From Bacillota bacterium (GTDB taxonomy: Bacteria > Vulcanimicrobiota > JAJTBE01), in NCBI GenBank assembly GCA_021287065.1, contig JAJTBE010000180.1, positions 1 to 47,011 on the forward strand: a stretch of 47,011 nucleotides of DNA, in the 5' to 3' direction. Within the stretch, counting starts at the first letter, position 1. Every line of letters starts with the position of its first letter. This document shows, in pieces, positions 24,990-32,703 of the stretch. Below the pieces are notes generated by a model. It was given only the letters and a program-made list of their open reading frames with translations. It was not told the origin of the DNA and did not search any database. The position numbers were made by a program, and so were the translations under genes.

Positions 24990-26933
24990 TTAAATAGCTT
25001 GCAGTTCGTCTGCAAGTCGGGCAACATTTTCCACTGCTCTTGCCAGCTCTTCGATACCTCTTGCCTGCTCCTCTGATGATGCTGATGTCTCCTCCGCTGC
25101 TGATGATGCCTGTTCAGCTTCTCTTCTTACCTGATCCGCTGAGTCTTCACCTTCTCTTGTGTCATTAAGCTGCTCTTCACATATCTCAATGACAGTTTCC
25201 GCCATTACCTTTACTTCATTGGCTTCTTTCAGAATTGTGAGTGCCTCGGTAAGAATTTCATCACCGCGTTTGGCTTCAGCTTCTGCCTGAAGACCTGCCT
25301 TTTCTACATCCTGGCCTACTACTGCAATCTGGTCCTGAACATTTCTGACAAGATCCTTAATCTTTTCTGCTGACTGGGATGATTCGTTGGCAAGATTCTT
25401 TACATCTGCCGCCACTACCGAGAAGCCTTTGCCGTATTCGCCGGCTCTGGCTGCTTCAATAGCGCCGTTAAGTGCAAGCAGGTTTGTCTGAATGGCAATA
25501 TTTACAATGGCGTCAACAATTTTGTCGATCTTCTTGGTCTTATTGCCAAGAGCGATCAGGGATTTTGTTGATTCCATATTTGAAGTTGCAACTTTCTTAA
25601 CACCCTGAATCATGTTCTCAAAGTGTTCTTTTGCATCACTGTATTCTCTTATAAACTCATGAGTGTTTTCCTTAAACTCATTTGTGTCTTCCATCACTGT
25701 CTCAGTGCTCTGAGAAGCTTTCTGGGCATCCGCTTTACAGGATTCGGCAGATTCAGCCGCTTTTGTGGCGCCTGATGCTATCTCAACAATGGCAGACTTA
25801 ATCTGCTGGGCTGCATTGTTGGTTTCCTGAATGGTTGCAGAAAGCTCTTCCGCTGCTGAACCGATCTCGTTGGCTGCTTCTTCACTGGAATCGCCTTCTT
25901 TAATTACCTCGGCGATTGATGCCAGCTCGTTTGAAGCTACCTGAATCTCTTCAAGTGCCCTTGACTGTTCTTTCAGTGAACTTACCGCCTGATTGGTTGC
26001 TGCAGCTATCTGACCTGCTGCAGATGCTATTTCCTCGGCGCTGCGCAGATAGTTTAAAAGAACATCAAACTGTTTGGAGGCGTGAACACCGGTCTCCTGA
26101 GCTTTCTGTTCAATAGCTCCGCCAATTTCCCGGCATCTCTTCATTGTTTCACCGGCCATTTTGGCTCTTTCCACTTCCTGCATTGCGGCGATTCCCGCTT
26201 CTTCTATCTTTTCCGATACCTCTTTAATGTCCGATTGAACTACTTTAACGACTTCGCTAATCTCCCGTGCGGCGTTCTCCGCATTTTCAGCCAGGTTTCT
26301 AACCTCATCCGCAACCACGGCAAATCCTCTGCCATGCTCGCCGGCTCTTGCAGCTTCAATTGCTGCATTGAGTGCGAGAAGGTTGGTCTGATCGGCTATT
26401 TCTACCACCGACTGAACGATATTTCCGATTTCGTCGCCCTGCTGAATAAGGTTGGCGCCGCTTTCAACTGCTTCGGCATTTACTTCCGCTGCAGCTCCAA
26501 CGCCTGATATTGCTGTATTCATCTTATCCATACTGATTTTCAGTACTTCTTCAAGATGATCTACAATTTTTACTACGCTTTCAGCATTTTTTGTAATTGA
26601 TTCTGCTCTGGATTTGCATCTCTCCGCTATGGATTTACTATCTTCAGCTTTACCGCTGGCTATCTCTGCATTTTTGGAAAGTTGTTCTCCCGCTACCAGC
26701 ATCTCTTCAGACGCCCGGCTTGCCTGCTGAACTCCTGAGGCTAACTCGTTGGTGGCGCTGGCGAGCTGATCTGATATTTCCTGTTTGGCCTCTTCTTCTT
26801 GTCTCCGTTTCATCTCTTTTCTCTGTGAAGCGCTTATTTTGTCTGCCATAGAACTGCTCCTTGACGGTGTAATTATTGTTCCCATCGAAGCGAAACCTCC
26901 ATTCCCATTGGATTTCTGCGTTGATCGTGCCAT
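24990..26933 (-). CDS. Soluble methyl-accepting protein with two signalling tips
   Basis: 647 residues without any membrane helix or obvious ligand domain. Two full MCP hairpin tips are present: [20 protein letters not shown] with [15 protein letters not shown] (about 180-215), and [20 protein letters not shown] with [15 protein letters not shown] (about 480-515), exactly 300 residues apart. Each is flanked by long heptad helices with Glu/Gln-rich stretches of methylation-site type (such as [16 protein letters not shown] and [14 protein letters not shown]). It would sit in a cytoplasmic array and control CheA. GGAGG lies 10 bp before the ATG at 26933. It is the first gene of the chemotaxis operon, behind a sigma-28-like promoter. 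Confidence 0.94.
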   Translation of the reverse strand: MARSTQKSNGNGGFASMGTIITPSRSSSMADKISASQRKEMKRRQEEEAKQEISDQLASATNELASGVQQASRASEEMLVAGEQLSKNAEIASGKAEDSKSIAERCKSRAESITKNAESVVKIVDHLEEVLKISMDKMNTAISGVGAAAEVNAEAVESGANLIQQGDEIGNIVQSVVEIADQTNLLALNAAIEAARAGEHGRGFAVVADEVRNLAENAENAAREISEVVKVVQSDIKEVSEKIEEAGIAAMQEVERAKMAGETMKRCREIGGAIEQKAQETGVHASKQFDVLLNYLRSAEEIASAAGQIAAATNQAVSSLKEQSRALEEIQVASNELASIAEVIKEGDSSEEAANEIGSAAEELSATIQETNNAAQQIKSAIVEIASGATKAAESAESCKADAQKASQSTETVMEDTNEFKENTHEFIREYSDAKEHFENMIQGVKKVATSNMESTKSLIALGNKTKKIDKIVDAIVNIAIQTNLLALNGAIEAARAGEYGKGFSVVAADVKNLANESSQSAEKIKDLVRNVQDQIAVVGQDVEKAGLQAEAEAKRGDEILTEALTILKEANEVKVMAETVIEICEEQLNDTREGEDSADQVRREAEQASSAAEETSASSEEQARGIEELARAVENVARLADELQAI

Positions 26934-26972
26934 GAATTCTCCTCCCTCAAAAGGATATCTGTCTGCTTTATT

Positions 26973-26998
26973 GTAATCGGCATATTGACACTTTTTTT
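26973..26998 (-). promoter_or_regulatory. Sigma-28 (FliA)-like promoter for the chemotaxis operon
   Basis: The minus strand reads TAAA (26998-26995), 14 nt, then GCCGATTA (26980-26973), against the FliA consensus TAAA-N15-GCCGATAA. With TTAA as the -35 core the spacing is 15. Transcription would begin about 33 nt before the mcp ATG. This ties the chemotaxis genes to late flagellar control. Confidence 0.6.
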
Positions 26999-27065
26999 AA
27001 AGTATGAAATTCTATTTCTGTAAATATTGAAACCAGAATAGAAAAGGAGTCTTATATTATTTGAC

Positions 27066-29420
27066 ATGAGCTCTGAAAAAATAAATCAGGATGATATAGA
27101 TAATCTTTTCGACATGATGGACGAACCTGAAGGGGAGACAAAAACGCAGGAAAAAAAAGCACCGCCCAAATCCCCGAAGGCGGCAAAGCCTGAACCTAAA
27201 AAAGAAATGGCTCAGGGAGACATAGACGCGCTTTTCGATCTTGACGGCGATGATGAACCTGCACCCCCACCCAAACAGGCGGCTAAAAGCACCCCCAAAC
27301 CCGCCCCTAAAAAAGAATTGGCTCAGGGCGACATAGACGCGCTTTTCGATCTTGATGGCGATGAAGAAGCCGCACCACCTCCCAAACCGGCGGCTAAAAG
27401 TACCCCTAAACCCGAACCCAAAAAGGAAATGGCACAGGGCGATATAGACGCGCTTTTCGATCTCGATGACGAAGAACCCGCCGCTCCCGCACCCAAAGCA
27501 GAATCCAAACCCGCCCCCAAAAAGGAAATGGCACAGGGCGACATAGACGCGCTTTTTGATCTCGATGACGAAGAACCCGCCGCTCCCGCACCCAAAGCAG
27601 AATCCAAACCCGCCCCCAAAAAAGAAATGGCACAGGGCGACATAGACGCACTTTTCGATCTCGATGACGAAGAACCCGCCGCTGCCGCACCCAAAGCAGA
27701 ATCCAAACCCGAACCCAAAAAGGAAATGGCACAGGGAGATATCGACGCCCTCTTCGATCTCGATGACGAAGAACCCGCCGCTCCTGCACCCAAAGCAGAA
27801 TCCAAACCCGAACCCAAAAAAGAAATGGCGCAGGGCGACATAGACGCGCTTTTTGATCTCGATGACGAAGAACCCGCCGCTCCCGCACCCAAAGCAGAAC
27901 CCAAACCAGAACCCAAAAAGGAAATGGCGCAGGGCGACATAGACGCGCTTTTCGATCTCGATGACGAAGAACCCGCTGCTGCTGCTCCGGCCGCTCCGGT
28001 GGCACAACCTCAGCCTGCAGCTGAACCTGCCAAAGCAGAGGAAGAAGAAGAGGGAGATGATTTCTGGCTCGATCAGTCAGAAATTGATAACGCCCTCGGT
28101 AAACAGACTGCTCCCAAAGCTCCTGAACCTGCAAAAGCAGAGGAAGAAGAAGAGGGAGATGATTTCTGGCTCGATCAGTCTGAAATTGATAATGCCCTCG
28201 GTAAAAAAACAGAACCTTCCGCTCCACCTGCGGCAAAAGCTGCTGCACCGGCACCCAAACCGCAGCCACAACCAAAACCGGAACCAGTTCAGGCTGCAAA
28301 ACCTGCTGCACCAGCAGCACCACCGGCAAAACCAGCGGCTCCTGCAGCTCCCAAAGCTCCTGAAAAAATGATGAGTCAGGATGAGATTGATAATCTTTTC
28401 GAAAATCTCAATATGGATGAAATTGTTCAGGAAAGGGAATCCCAGCAGGATAGTGAGGGTGAGGGAGGAGAATCCGGCGACATGATGTCGTCTCCCGCCT
28501 CGTCTTACTACACCGATCTTTCTGTTAAATCAGAACCCAAAAACTACAAATTATATGACTTCAGAAGACCGGAAAAATTATCCCGTGATCAAATCCGCCA
28601 AATGAAACCTCATTTCGAGGCGATGACCAGATCCATCACCAATTTTATGTCCTACCAGCTCAAAACCAGTGTGGAAACCGAACTTCTGGATATTGACCAG
28701 ATTAACTATGGCGATATTATCAGAAAACTTACCAAATCTGATATTGTGGGTACATTCAATCTCTATCCGACACATCATTATGGAATTCTCGAATTCTCAA
28801 TCCATCTTTTCTATTCAATTCTTGAAAGAATGATGGGCGGCTCAGGAAAAACCAGAACACCGATCAGAAGAATCACTGATTTCGAAAAAGCTCTGGTTAC
28901 GGAGTTATTCAACCATTTTATTCAGTATTACAGTGATACTGTAAGGAAATTTATTGATATCGAACCTAAAATCGAACTTGTTGAAACAGATAAATATCTA
29001 ATCCCCAGAAACCTTTCAGACGAAGAAGTTCTCGTCCGTCTTCTTTTCGAAATTGATATTGATGGAGTATCAGGTCTTCTTCAACTGAGCGTCCCTTACA
29101 ATTTCATAAGCCCGTTCTTCTCAAAATTCCTTTTTGTTAAGGAAAGCTCAACCACAATAAAAGAGGAACTTTCCAGATTTATGGTTAAGGGATCCTTCAG
29201 CAAAATAGGTATTCCAATCACTATGGAACTACATCCCCGCAAGGTCAGCCTTGATGAACTGGTAAGCCTGAAACAGGGAGATATTCTACAGCTCGATTAT
29301 CCCTATGAAGGGGAATTTGAACTCAGAGTCGATAACAATCTCAAGTTTTATTGCAAACCAGGGGTCAGCGGAGGCAGACTTGCAGCCAGAATAACCCGCT
29401 CCGCCGGAAGTGAGGCTTAA
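27066..29420 (+). CDS. fliM: FliM-type motor switch protein with giant repeated N-terminus
   Basis: 784 residues against about 330 usual. The core (about 485-784) is FliM: YDFRRPEKLSRDQIR, GGSG in the middle domain for FliG contact, and a SpoA domain at the end. The first 480 residues hold repeated CheY-binding-type peptides: INQDDIDNLF (near 6), eight AQGDIDALF units (from 48 to about 300, the last six 33 residues apart), two LDQSEIDNALG (335-345 and 34 residues later) and MSQDEIDNLF (436). Acidic and Ala/Pro/Lys-rich spacers separate them. In known FliM one such peptide binds CheY-P. The ATG at 27066 has AAGGAG 16 bp upstream, rather far. It is divergent from mcp and forms an operon with fliY. 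Confidence 0.92.
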   Translation: MSSEKINQDDIDNLFDMMDEPEGETKTQEKKAPPKSPKAAKPEPKKEMAQGDIDALFDLDGDDEPAPPPKQAAKSTPKPAPKKELAQGDIDALFDLDGDEEAAPPPKPAAKSTPKPEPKKEMAQGDIDALFDLDDEEPAAPAPKAESKPAPKKEMAQGDIDALFDLDDEEPAAPAPKAESKPAPKKEMAQGDIDALFDLDDEEPAAAAPKAESKPEPKKEMAQGDIDALFDLDDEEPAAPAPKAESKPEPKKEMAQGDIDALFDLDDEEPAAPAPKAEPKPEPKKEMAQGDIDALFDLDDEEPAAAAPAAPVAQPQPAAEPAKAEEEEEGDDFWLDQSEIDNALGKQTAPKAPEPAKAEEEEEGDDFWLDQSEIDNALGKKTEPSAPPAAKAAAPAPKPQPQPKPEPVQAAKPAAPAAPPAKPAAPAAPKAPEKMMSQDEIDNLFENLNMDEIVQERESQQDSEGEGGESGDMMSSPASSYYTDLSVKSEPKNYKLYDFRRPEKLSRDQIRQMKPHFEAMTRSITNFMSYQLKTSVETELLDIDQINYGDIIRKLTKSDIVGTFNLYPTHHYGILEFSIHLFYSILERMMGGSGKTRTPIRRITDFEKALVTELFNHFIQYYSDTVRKFIDIEPKIELVETDKYLIPRNLSDEEVLVRLLFEIDIDGVSGLLQLSVPYNFISPFFSKFLFVKESSTTIKEELSRFMVKGSFSKIGIPITMELHPRKVSLDELVSLKQGDILQLDYPYEGEFELRVDNNLKFYCKPGVSGGRLAARITRSAGSEA
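27201..27980 (+). repeat. 99-bp tandem repeat inside fliM
   Basis: Eight units, each containing ATGGCNCAGGG and GACATAGACGC. Units 3-8 are exactly 99 bp apart (Met codons at 27429, 27528 and so on to 27924) and nearly identical in DNA. The in-frame period means copy number can change by recombination without breaking the gene. Confidence 0.93.
28031..28208 (+). repeat. Second in-frame duplication in fliM (102-bp period)
   Basis: Two copies of a 65-70 bp block (GCAGAGGAAGAAGAAGAGGG ... GCCCTCGGTAAA) lie 102 bp apart. They encode AEEEEEGDDFWLDQSEIDNALGK twice with very few base changes. A different spacer type from the 99-bp array points to a separate duplication. Confidence 0.9.
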
Positions 29421-29421
29421 C

Positions 29422-30378
29422 ATGTCTTCTAAATCAAAACAGGATACAGCCCATGCAGAAATATTGAATATTCATGATGTGTGGATGAAAGCAAATGAAG
29501 AAGTTTTCAACATACTTCTGAATAAGGAAATAAAAATAACAGATCCGAAGATCGAGGAAAAAACCCCTGAAGACATTCTCAGAGACAATGTGACTCCGAG
29601 AAGTGTTGTTATTCCCATCACCATTACTTCCGGCCTTGTTGTAAAGTATTTTATGCTCCTTGATATGGATCTGCTTTCTGTAATTATTGACCTCGTTATG
29701 GGTGGTGAAGGCAAGGAAAGAATCAATAAGTTTGATGAAGTCCACCTTGGCATCCTTGCAGAAACCATAAACCAGATAAGCGGCTCCCTGGTTTCGATTC
29801 TTTCGGACAGAATGAACCGTAAACTTAATATGCGAATCGGAAAAATGGAAAGCGTTTCTCTTCAGACCCTCGGACCAACCGATTTTGTATATACGGAATA
29901 CACAATAGATATTGAAAATGTAATTACATCAAAGTTTACAACTTTGATCCCCACCACATCATCTGCAGATCTCATAAGAGGTTTTAAAGAGTCAGGCTCT
30001 GACGATAAATCAGCCGCCCCCGCTGCAGGCGCAGCAGCTCCGAAAGCATTTGCCCAGGTACTTTCTCAGGAAAAATCAGGCAGAAAAGCTCCGCCGCCGC
30101 AGGTAGCAAAAAAACAGATAAACAGGTACAGAGATATTTCCCTCGACCTCAAAATTGTGGTTGGAAAAAACAGAATCAATATCAGACAGCTTTTCGAAAT
30201 GGGACCCGGATCAATAGCCCAGCTCGAATCATTCCCGGATGAACCTGTTGAAATTTTCGTCAATGAAAGATTCTTCGGAATTGGTGAACTTGTAATGGTG
30301 GGAGAAAGCTACGGTGTAAGAATACTCGAAATCAACAGAAACTTCCACGAAACAAAACCAGGCGCTGCCGCAAGCTAA
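29422..30378 (+). CDS. fliY: FliY-type switch protein: CheC-like phosphatase plus FliN (SpoA) domain
   Basis: 318 residues. The ATG at 29422, 1 bp after the fliM stop with GAGG 7 bp upstream, is preferred over GTG at 29410. Residues about 55-190 are CheC/FliY-like, with LAETINQISGS giving the catalytic-type Glu114 and Asn117. A linker rich in Ala, Pro and Lys follows. Residues 238-305 form the FliN SpoA domain (ISLDLKIVVGKNRINIRQL ... VEIFVNERFFGIGELV). FliY proteins sit in the C-ring and remove phosphate from CheY-P. Only one E-xx-N motif is seen where CheC proteins often have two. It lacks its own CheY-binding peptide; fliM supplies those. Confidence 0.88.
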   Translation: MSSKSKQDTAHAEILNIHDVWMKANEEVFNILLNKEIKITDPKIEEKTPEDILRDNVTPRSVVIPITITSGLVVKYFMLLDMDLLSVIIDLVMGGEGKERINKFDEVHLGILAETINQISGSLVSILSDRMNRKLNMRIGKMESVSLQTLGPTDFVYTEYTIDIENVITSKFTTLIPTTSSADLIRGFKESGSDDKSAAPAAGAAAPKAFAQVLSQEKSGRKAPPPQVAKKQINRYRDISLDLKIVVGKNRINIRQLFEMGPGSIAQLESFPDEPVEIFVNERFFGIGELVMVGESYGVRILEINRNFHETKPGAAAS

Positions 30379-30408
30379 CCCAATAACCACAAACTCGGCC
30401 AACCCCTG

Positions 30409-30434
30409 CCGGATCGCAGGCATCCCCGCCTGCC
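30409..30434. repeat. Short GC-rich repeat shared with 33749-33774
   Basis: TGCCGGATCGCAGGCATCCC followed by CGCCTGC recurs with two substitutions inside the GC-rich repeat at 33590-33812. It directly adjoins the palindrome at 30437. Confidence 0.6.
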
Positions 30435-30436
30435 CT

Positions 30437-30471
30437 CAATGCCACTGAATTTTGCTAATTCAGTAGCATTG
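30437..30471. repeat. Palindrome of two element left ends, copy D
   Basis: CAATGCCACTGAATT (30437-30451), 5 bp, then AATTCAGTAGCATTG (30457-30471): two left ends of the dispersed element facing each other with the interior gone. It may be an excision scar, and its hairpin may help end the fliM-fliY transcript, for which no other terminator was seen. The remaining DNA to 30583 shows nothing else. Confidence 0.7.
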
Positions 30472-30583
30472 GGTCCGCCCTTACCGCAAATTCAAACCGG
30501 CCATACCTCCGCAATCGCAGCAACTCCCCGATTCTGCGCGCGAAAAAAACTCTCCGGATTATAGAAAAAATGGAAATTACCCC

Positions 30584-31852
30584 TTAATCCTGAATCTTGA
30601 TAAAGCAGGCGGGGTCGATTTTGTTTACATCGCCGTCATAGAGTGCTCTTGCCCTGCATCCGCCTCTGCAGAATCCCACATGGCTGCATTCCCGGCAGGA
30701 TTCGTTTCCGGACAGGGTACGGAAAAGCTGCATGTTTGCGGAATATATCCAGATGTCCCGCAGGCTGTGTTCTCTGAGATTTCCTGCAGAGAAAGAATCC
30801 CTGAGGAATGAACAGGGATATACATTTCCTGATGCGTCGATCCAGCAGTTGAGGTTGCCGCCTGAGCAGCCGAATCCTCTGTAGATTCTCTTTCCTCTGG
30901 ACTGATAGGGGAATGAATTAAGTGCAATTGTTGTTGATGCGTGCTTCTGAATTTTCTGTATGGTTTTCAGCGCTTCACGAATCTGGGGATCATTAAGAAG
31001 CAGGATTTTGTTGTTTTTTGCTCCGCCTACGGGTTTAATAAAATCAACACTCCATACATTGCATTTAAATTTCTGTACGGATTTTAGGAATGATAGAATT
31101 TCCGTATGGTTGGTTTTCATCAGAACGCTGTGGAGGGTGATAGGACAGTCGAAAAGCTCCCGCAGTGTTTTTATGGAGCGGACCACTCTTCTGTAGGTTC
31201 CTTTGCCTCTCTGATAATCGTATGATTTTTCCGTGGAACCGTCGAAACTGACTCTGATTCCTTTAATGGGGAACTCGGTGAGTTTCTTGGCAATAACTCT
31301 TCCGATAAAAAGCCCGGTGGTGGAAATATTTGTTCTTATGCCTTTTTCTGCAGCGTATTTAACGATGGGTATAATATCTTTTTCCCTGCAGAATGGATCG
31401 CCTCCGCCGAGGGTCAGCTCGTATGTGCCGATATTCGCCATTTCGTCTATAAGGCGGAAGATTTCCTTTAGTTCAAGTTCGTTGTCCAGTGCGTTCTGGT
31501 GGTCCTGCGAGCAGTGTTTGCAGTTGAGGTCGCATTTGTTTGTGAGCTGGAGATGAACGCGTAGAGGTGCGGAAAGTTTATTCTGGACAGGCGAGTGGGG
31601 GAGGAATCTGCCTGTAAAGTTTGATTCCTTATCAAACAGTTCAATGGACTGGCAAAGCTGTATGAATGTGAGGAAACTTTCTCTGGAGATTCTCTTATTG
31701 ATTCTCTCAGCAATTTCTTCAATATCATAATTCTGACGAAGTTCGAAAATATTAGTGGCATCCCAGTCGAAGGGGATATAATCTCCCTGCTGGAAGTCAT
31801 AAAACAACGAGCCGAAATATTCTCTTCTGCCTATAAACCGGGTGTCCGCCAC
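30584..31852 (-). CDS. Radical SAM/SPASM protein with N-terminal PqqD-like domain (RiPP or cofactor maturase type)
   Basis: 422 residues. The start is GTG at 31852, with AAGGGG 5 bp upstream. Residues 8-82 look like a PqqD-type peptide-recognition domain (RREYFGSLFYDF ... IFELRQ ... IEEIAERI). The radical SAM core has Cys107-xxx-Cys111-xx-Cys114 and GGGDP (SAM-binding GGE-type). The C-terminal SPASM region carries Cys329, 336, 347, 386, 389, 395, 399 and 416 for two auxiliary Fe-S clusters. Proteins with this order (PqqE, MftC and relatives) modify ribosomal peptides. No recognised precursor is adjacent; candidates are the 22-residue ORF at 31878 and the 139-residue protein at 32166. Confidence 0.88.
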   Translation of the reverse strand: MADTRFIGRREYFGSLFYDFQQGDYIPFDWDATNIFELRQNYDIEEIAERINKRISRESFLTFIQLCQSIELFDKESNFTGRFLPHSPVQNKLSAPLRVHLQLTNKCDLNCKHCSQDHQNALDNELELKEIFRLIDEMANIGTYELTLGGGDPFCREKDIIPIVKYAAEKGIRTNISTTGLFIGRVIAKKLTEFPIKGIRVSFDGSTEKSYDYQRGKGTYRRVVRSIKTLRELFDCPITLHSVLMKTNHTEILSFLKSVQKFKCNVWSVDFIKPVGGAKNNKILLLNDPQIREALKTIQKIQKHASTTIALNSFPYQSRGKRIYRGFGCSGGNLNCWIDASGNVYPCSFLRDSFSAGNLREHSLRDIWIYSANMQLFRTLSGNESCRECSHVGFCRGGCRARALYDGDVNKIDPACFIKIQD

Positions 31853-31877
31853 TTTACCCCTTCCTTCCGTCAGTATT

Positions 31878-31946
31878 CTAAATAAATTTCATCCAATCAG
31901 GCTTAAATTCCTGCGAATAACGGGAAGAGACTTGCAGATATTCCAT
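31878..31946 (-). CDS. Possible 22-residue peptide upstream of the radical SAM gene
   Basis: The ORF MEYLQVSSRYSQEFKPDWMK + FI ends 25 bp before the maturase GTG. The size and the presence of Glu, Tyr, Lys and Trp are like PqqA/MftA-type precursors, but only a weak GGCAGG lies upstream and no family match is known. It may be chance. Confidence 0.25.
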   Translation of the reverse strand: MEYLQVSSRYSQEFKPDWMKFI

Positions 31947-31988
31947 CTGCGGCAACCTGCCCAAATTTTATTGAGGTTCACAATAATA

Positions 31989-32014
31989 AGAAGCGCGGGA
32001 TTCCCCACGCTTCT
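31989..32014 (-). terminator. Hairpin upstream of the radical SAM gene
   Basis: AGAAGCG pairs with CGCTTCT around a GC-rich centre; the minus-strand side continues TTATTATTG. It could end transcripts from the gene at 32166-32585. The rest of 31853-32165 contains no other recognisable feature. Confidence 0.5.
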
Positions 32015-32132
32015 GCTCTATATCTTATGAGTGTTAACTCTTATACTCAACTCCTGAATCTTTTCAGAGTCAGGACTAACTAATGGCAGAGTGTTCAACT
32101 CTAACCAGCGCCGTTTGTTATTCTCCCACTTT

Positions 32133-32150
32133 AAAAAGTGCCGCCGGCAC
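32133..32150 (-). terminator. Short hairpin terminator of the 139-residue protein gene
   Basis: On the minus strand GTGCC-GGC-GGCAC is followed by TTTTT, 16 bp past the stop at 32166. Confidence 0.55.
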
Positions 32151-32165
32151 CGATTCCGTAATTGA

Positions 32166-32585
32166 CTATTCCTGGAACAACACTCTGGGGTTGGAGTCGT
32201 TAAGATTCTGTCCGCTGAGGGATACGATTCCCTGGCTAAGCGATGAGGGTCCGTTAAGCTCAAAGCCAAAACCGTCACCGGAACCACTGAGGAAAAATCC
32301 TCCTACCGATGCAGTTTCGCTGCTCTGAGGTTTAACCTGGTCGGCATTTACTGATGCAGTAAACTCTCCGCTCTGAGCTGCCGGTTTGCTTGTGTTGGAA
32401 ACCTCGGATCCGGTAAACATAAATGCTTTTCTGGGATCCTGTATTTCCGAACCGCTGAAATAACCGGAAGAAAGGCTGTCATTAATCTGATGGCCTGTTG
32501 TTTCCTGAGCGGGAGCCAAAGGTTTTTGTGCTCCGGAAAGTCCTGTTAACCGCTGAGGTCCACCTATAAAACCAATTCCGTCCAT
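32166..32585 (-). CDS. Unrecognised 139-residue protein with repeated aromatic-SGS motifs
   Basis: The gene has an excellent promoter (32631-32659) and a near-perfect AGGAGGTGA site before the ATG at 32585, so it is very likely expressed. The protein is low in complexity: Ser, Gly, Thr, Gln and Asn, with no Cys, no signal peptide and no membrane helix. A loose motif recurs: GYFSGSE, FMFTGSE, FFLSGSG, FGFELNG, VSLSGQN. No family is recognised. It is followed by its own terminators and then the radical SAM gene on the same strand; whether the two are linked is unknown. It could be a structural or secreted protein, like others here that start without a signal peptide. Confidence 0.65.
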   Translation of the reverse strand: MDGIGFIGGPQRLTGLSGAQKPLAPAQETTGHQINDSLSSGYFSGSEIQDPRKAFMFTGSEVSNTSKPAAQSGEFTASVNADQVKPQSSETASVGGFFLSGSGDGFGFELNGPSSLSQGIVSLSGQNLNDSNPRVLFQE

Positions 32586-32630
32586 TATTCTGGTTCACCT
32601 CCTGTTTGAAAAACCTCTATCTTTGATTCG

Positions 32631-32659
32631 ATCATATCACCATGAATTTTTATTGTAAA
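32631..32659 (-). promoter_or_regulatory. Promoter of the 139-residue protein gene
   Basis: The minus strand has TTTACA (32659-32654), a 17-bp spacer and TATGAT (32636-32631), preceded by TGA (extended -10). Confidence 0.7.
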
Positions 32660-32703
32660 CATGGAGCTTGTTAATTTTATGTTAACAAAAAACAGGAATG
32701 TTT

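Noticed and set aside
26984-27012. TTGACA on the plus strand as -35 of a fliM promoter
   Set aside because: No acceptable -10 lies 16-18 bp downstream; the fliM promoter remains unidentified.
27201-27980. Possible CRISPR array from regular repeats
   Set aside because: Units are in-frame coding repeats at 99 bp with no unique spacers and no Cas genes nearby.
27057-28329. Three long minus-strand ORFs (about 205-316 residues) over the fliM repeats
   Set aside because: They are low-complexity mirror frames produced by the 99-bp array; the periodic DNA has no stops in several frames. The plus-strand FliM frame has a recognisable core and ends cleanly into fliY.
32050-32120. tRNA-like stretch with AGAGT-TGAAC-ACTCT
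   Set aside because: Only one arm fits; there is no acceptor stem or anticodon arm in register.
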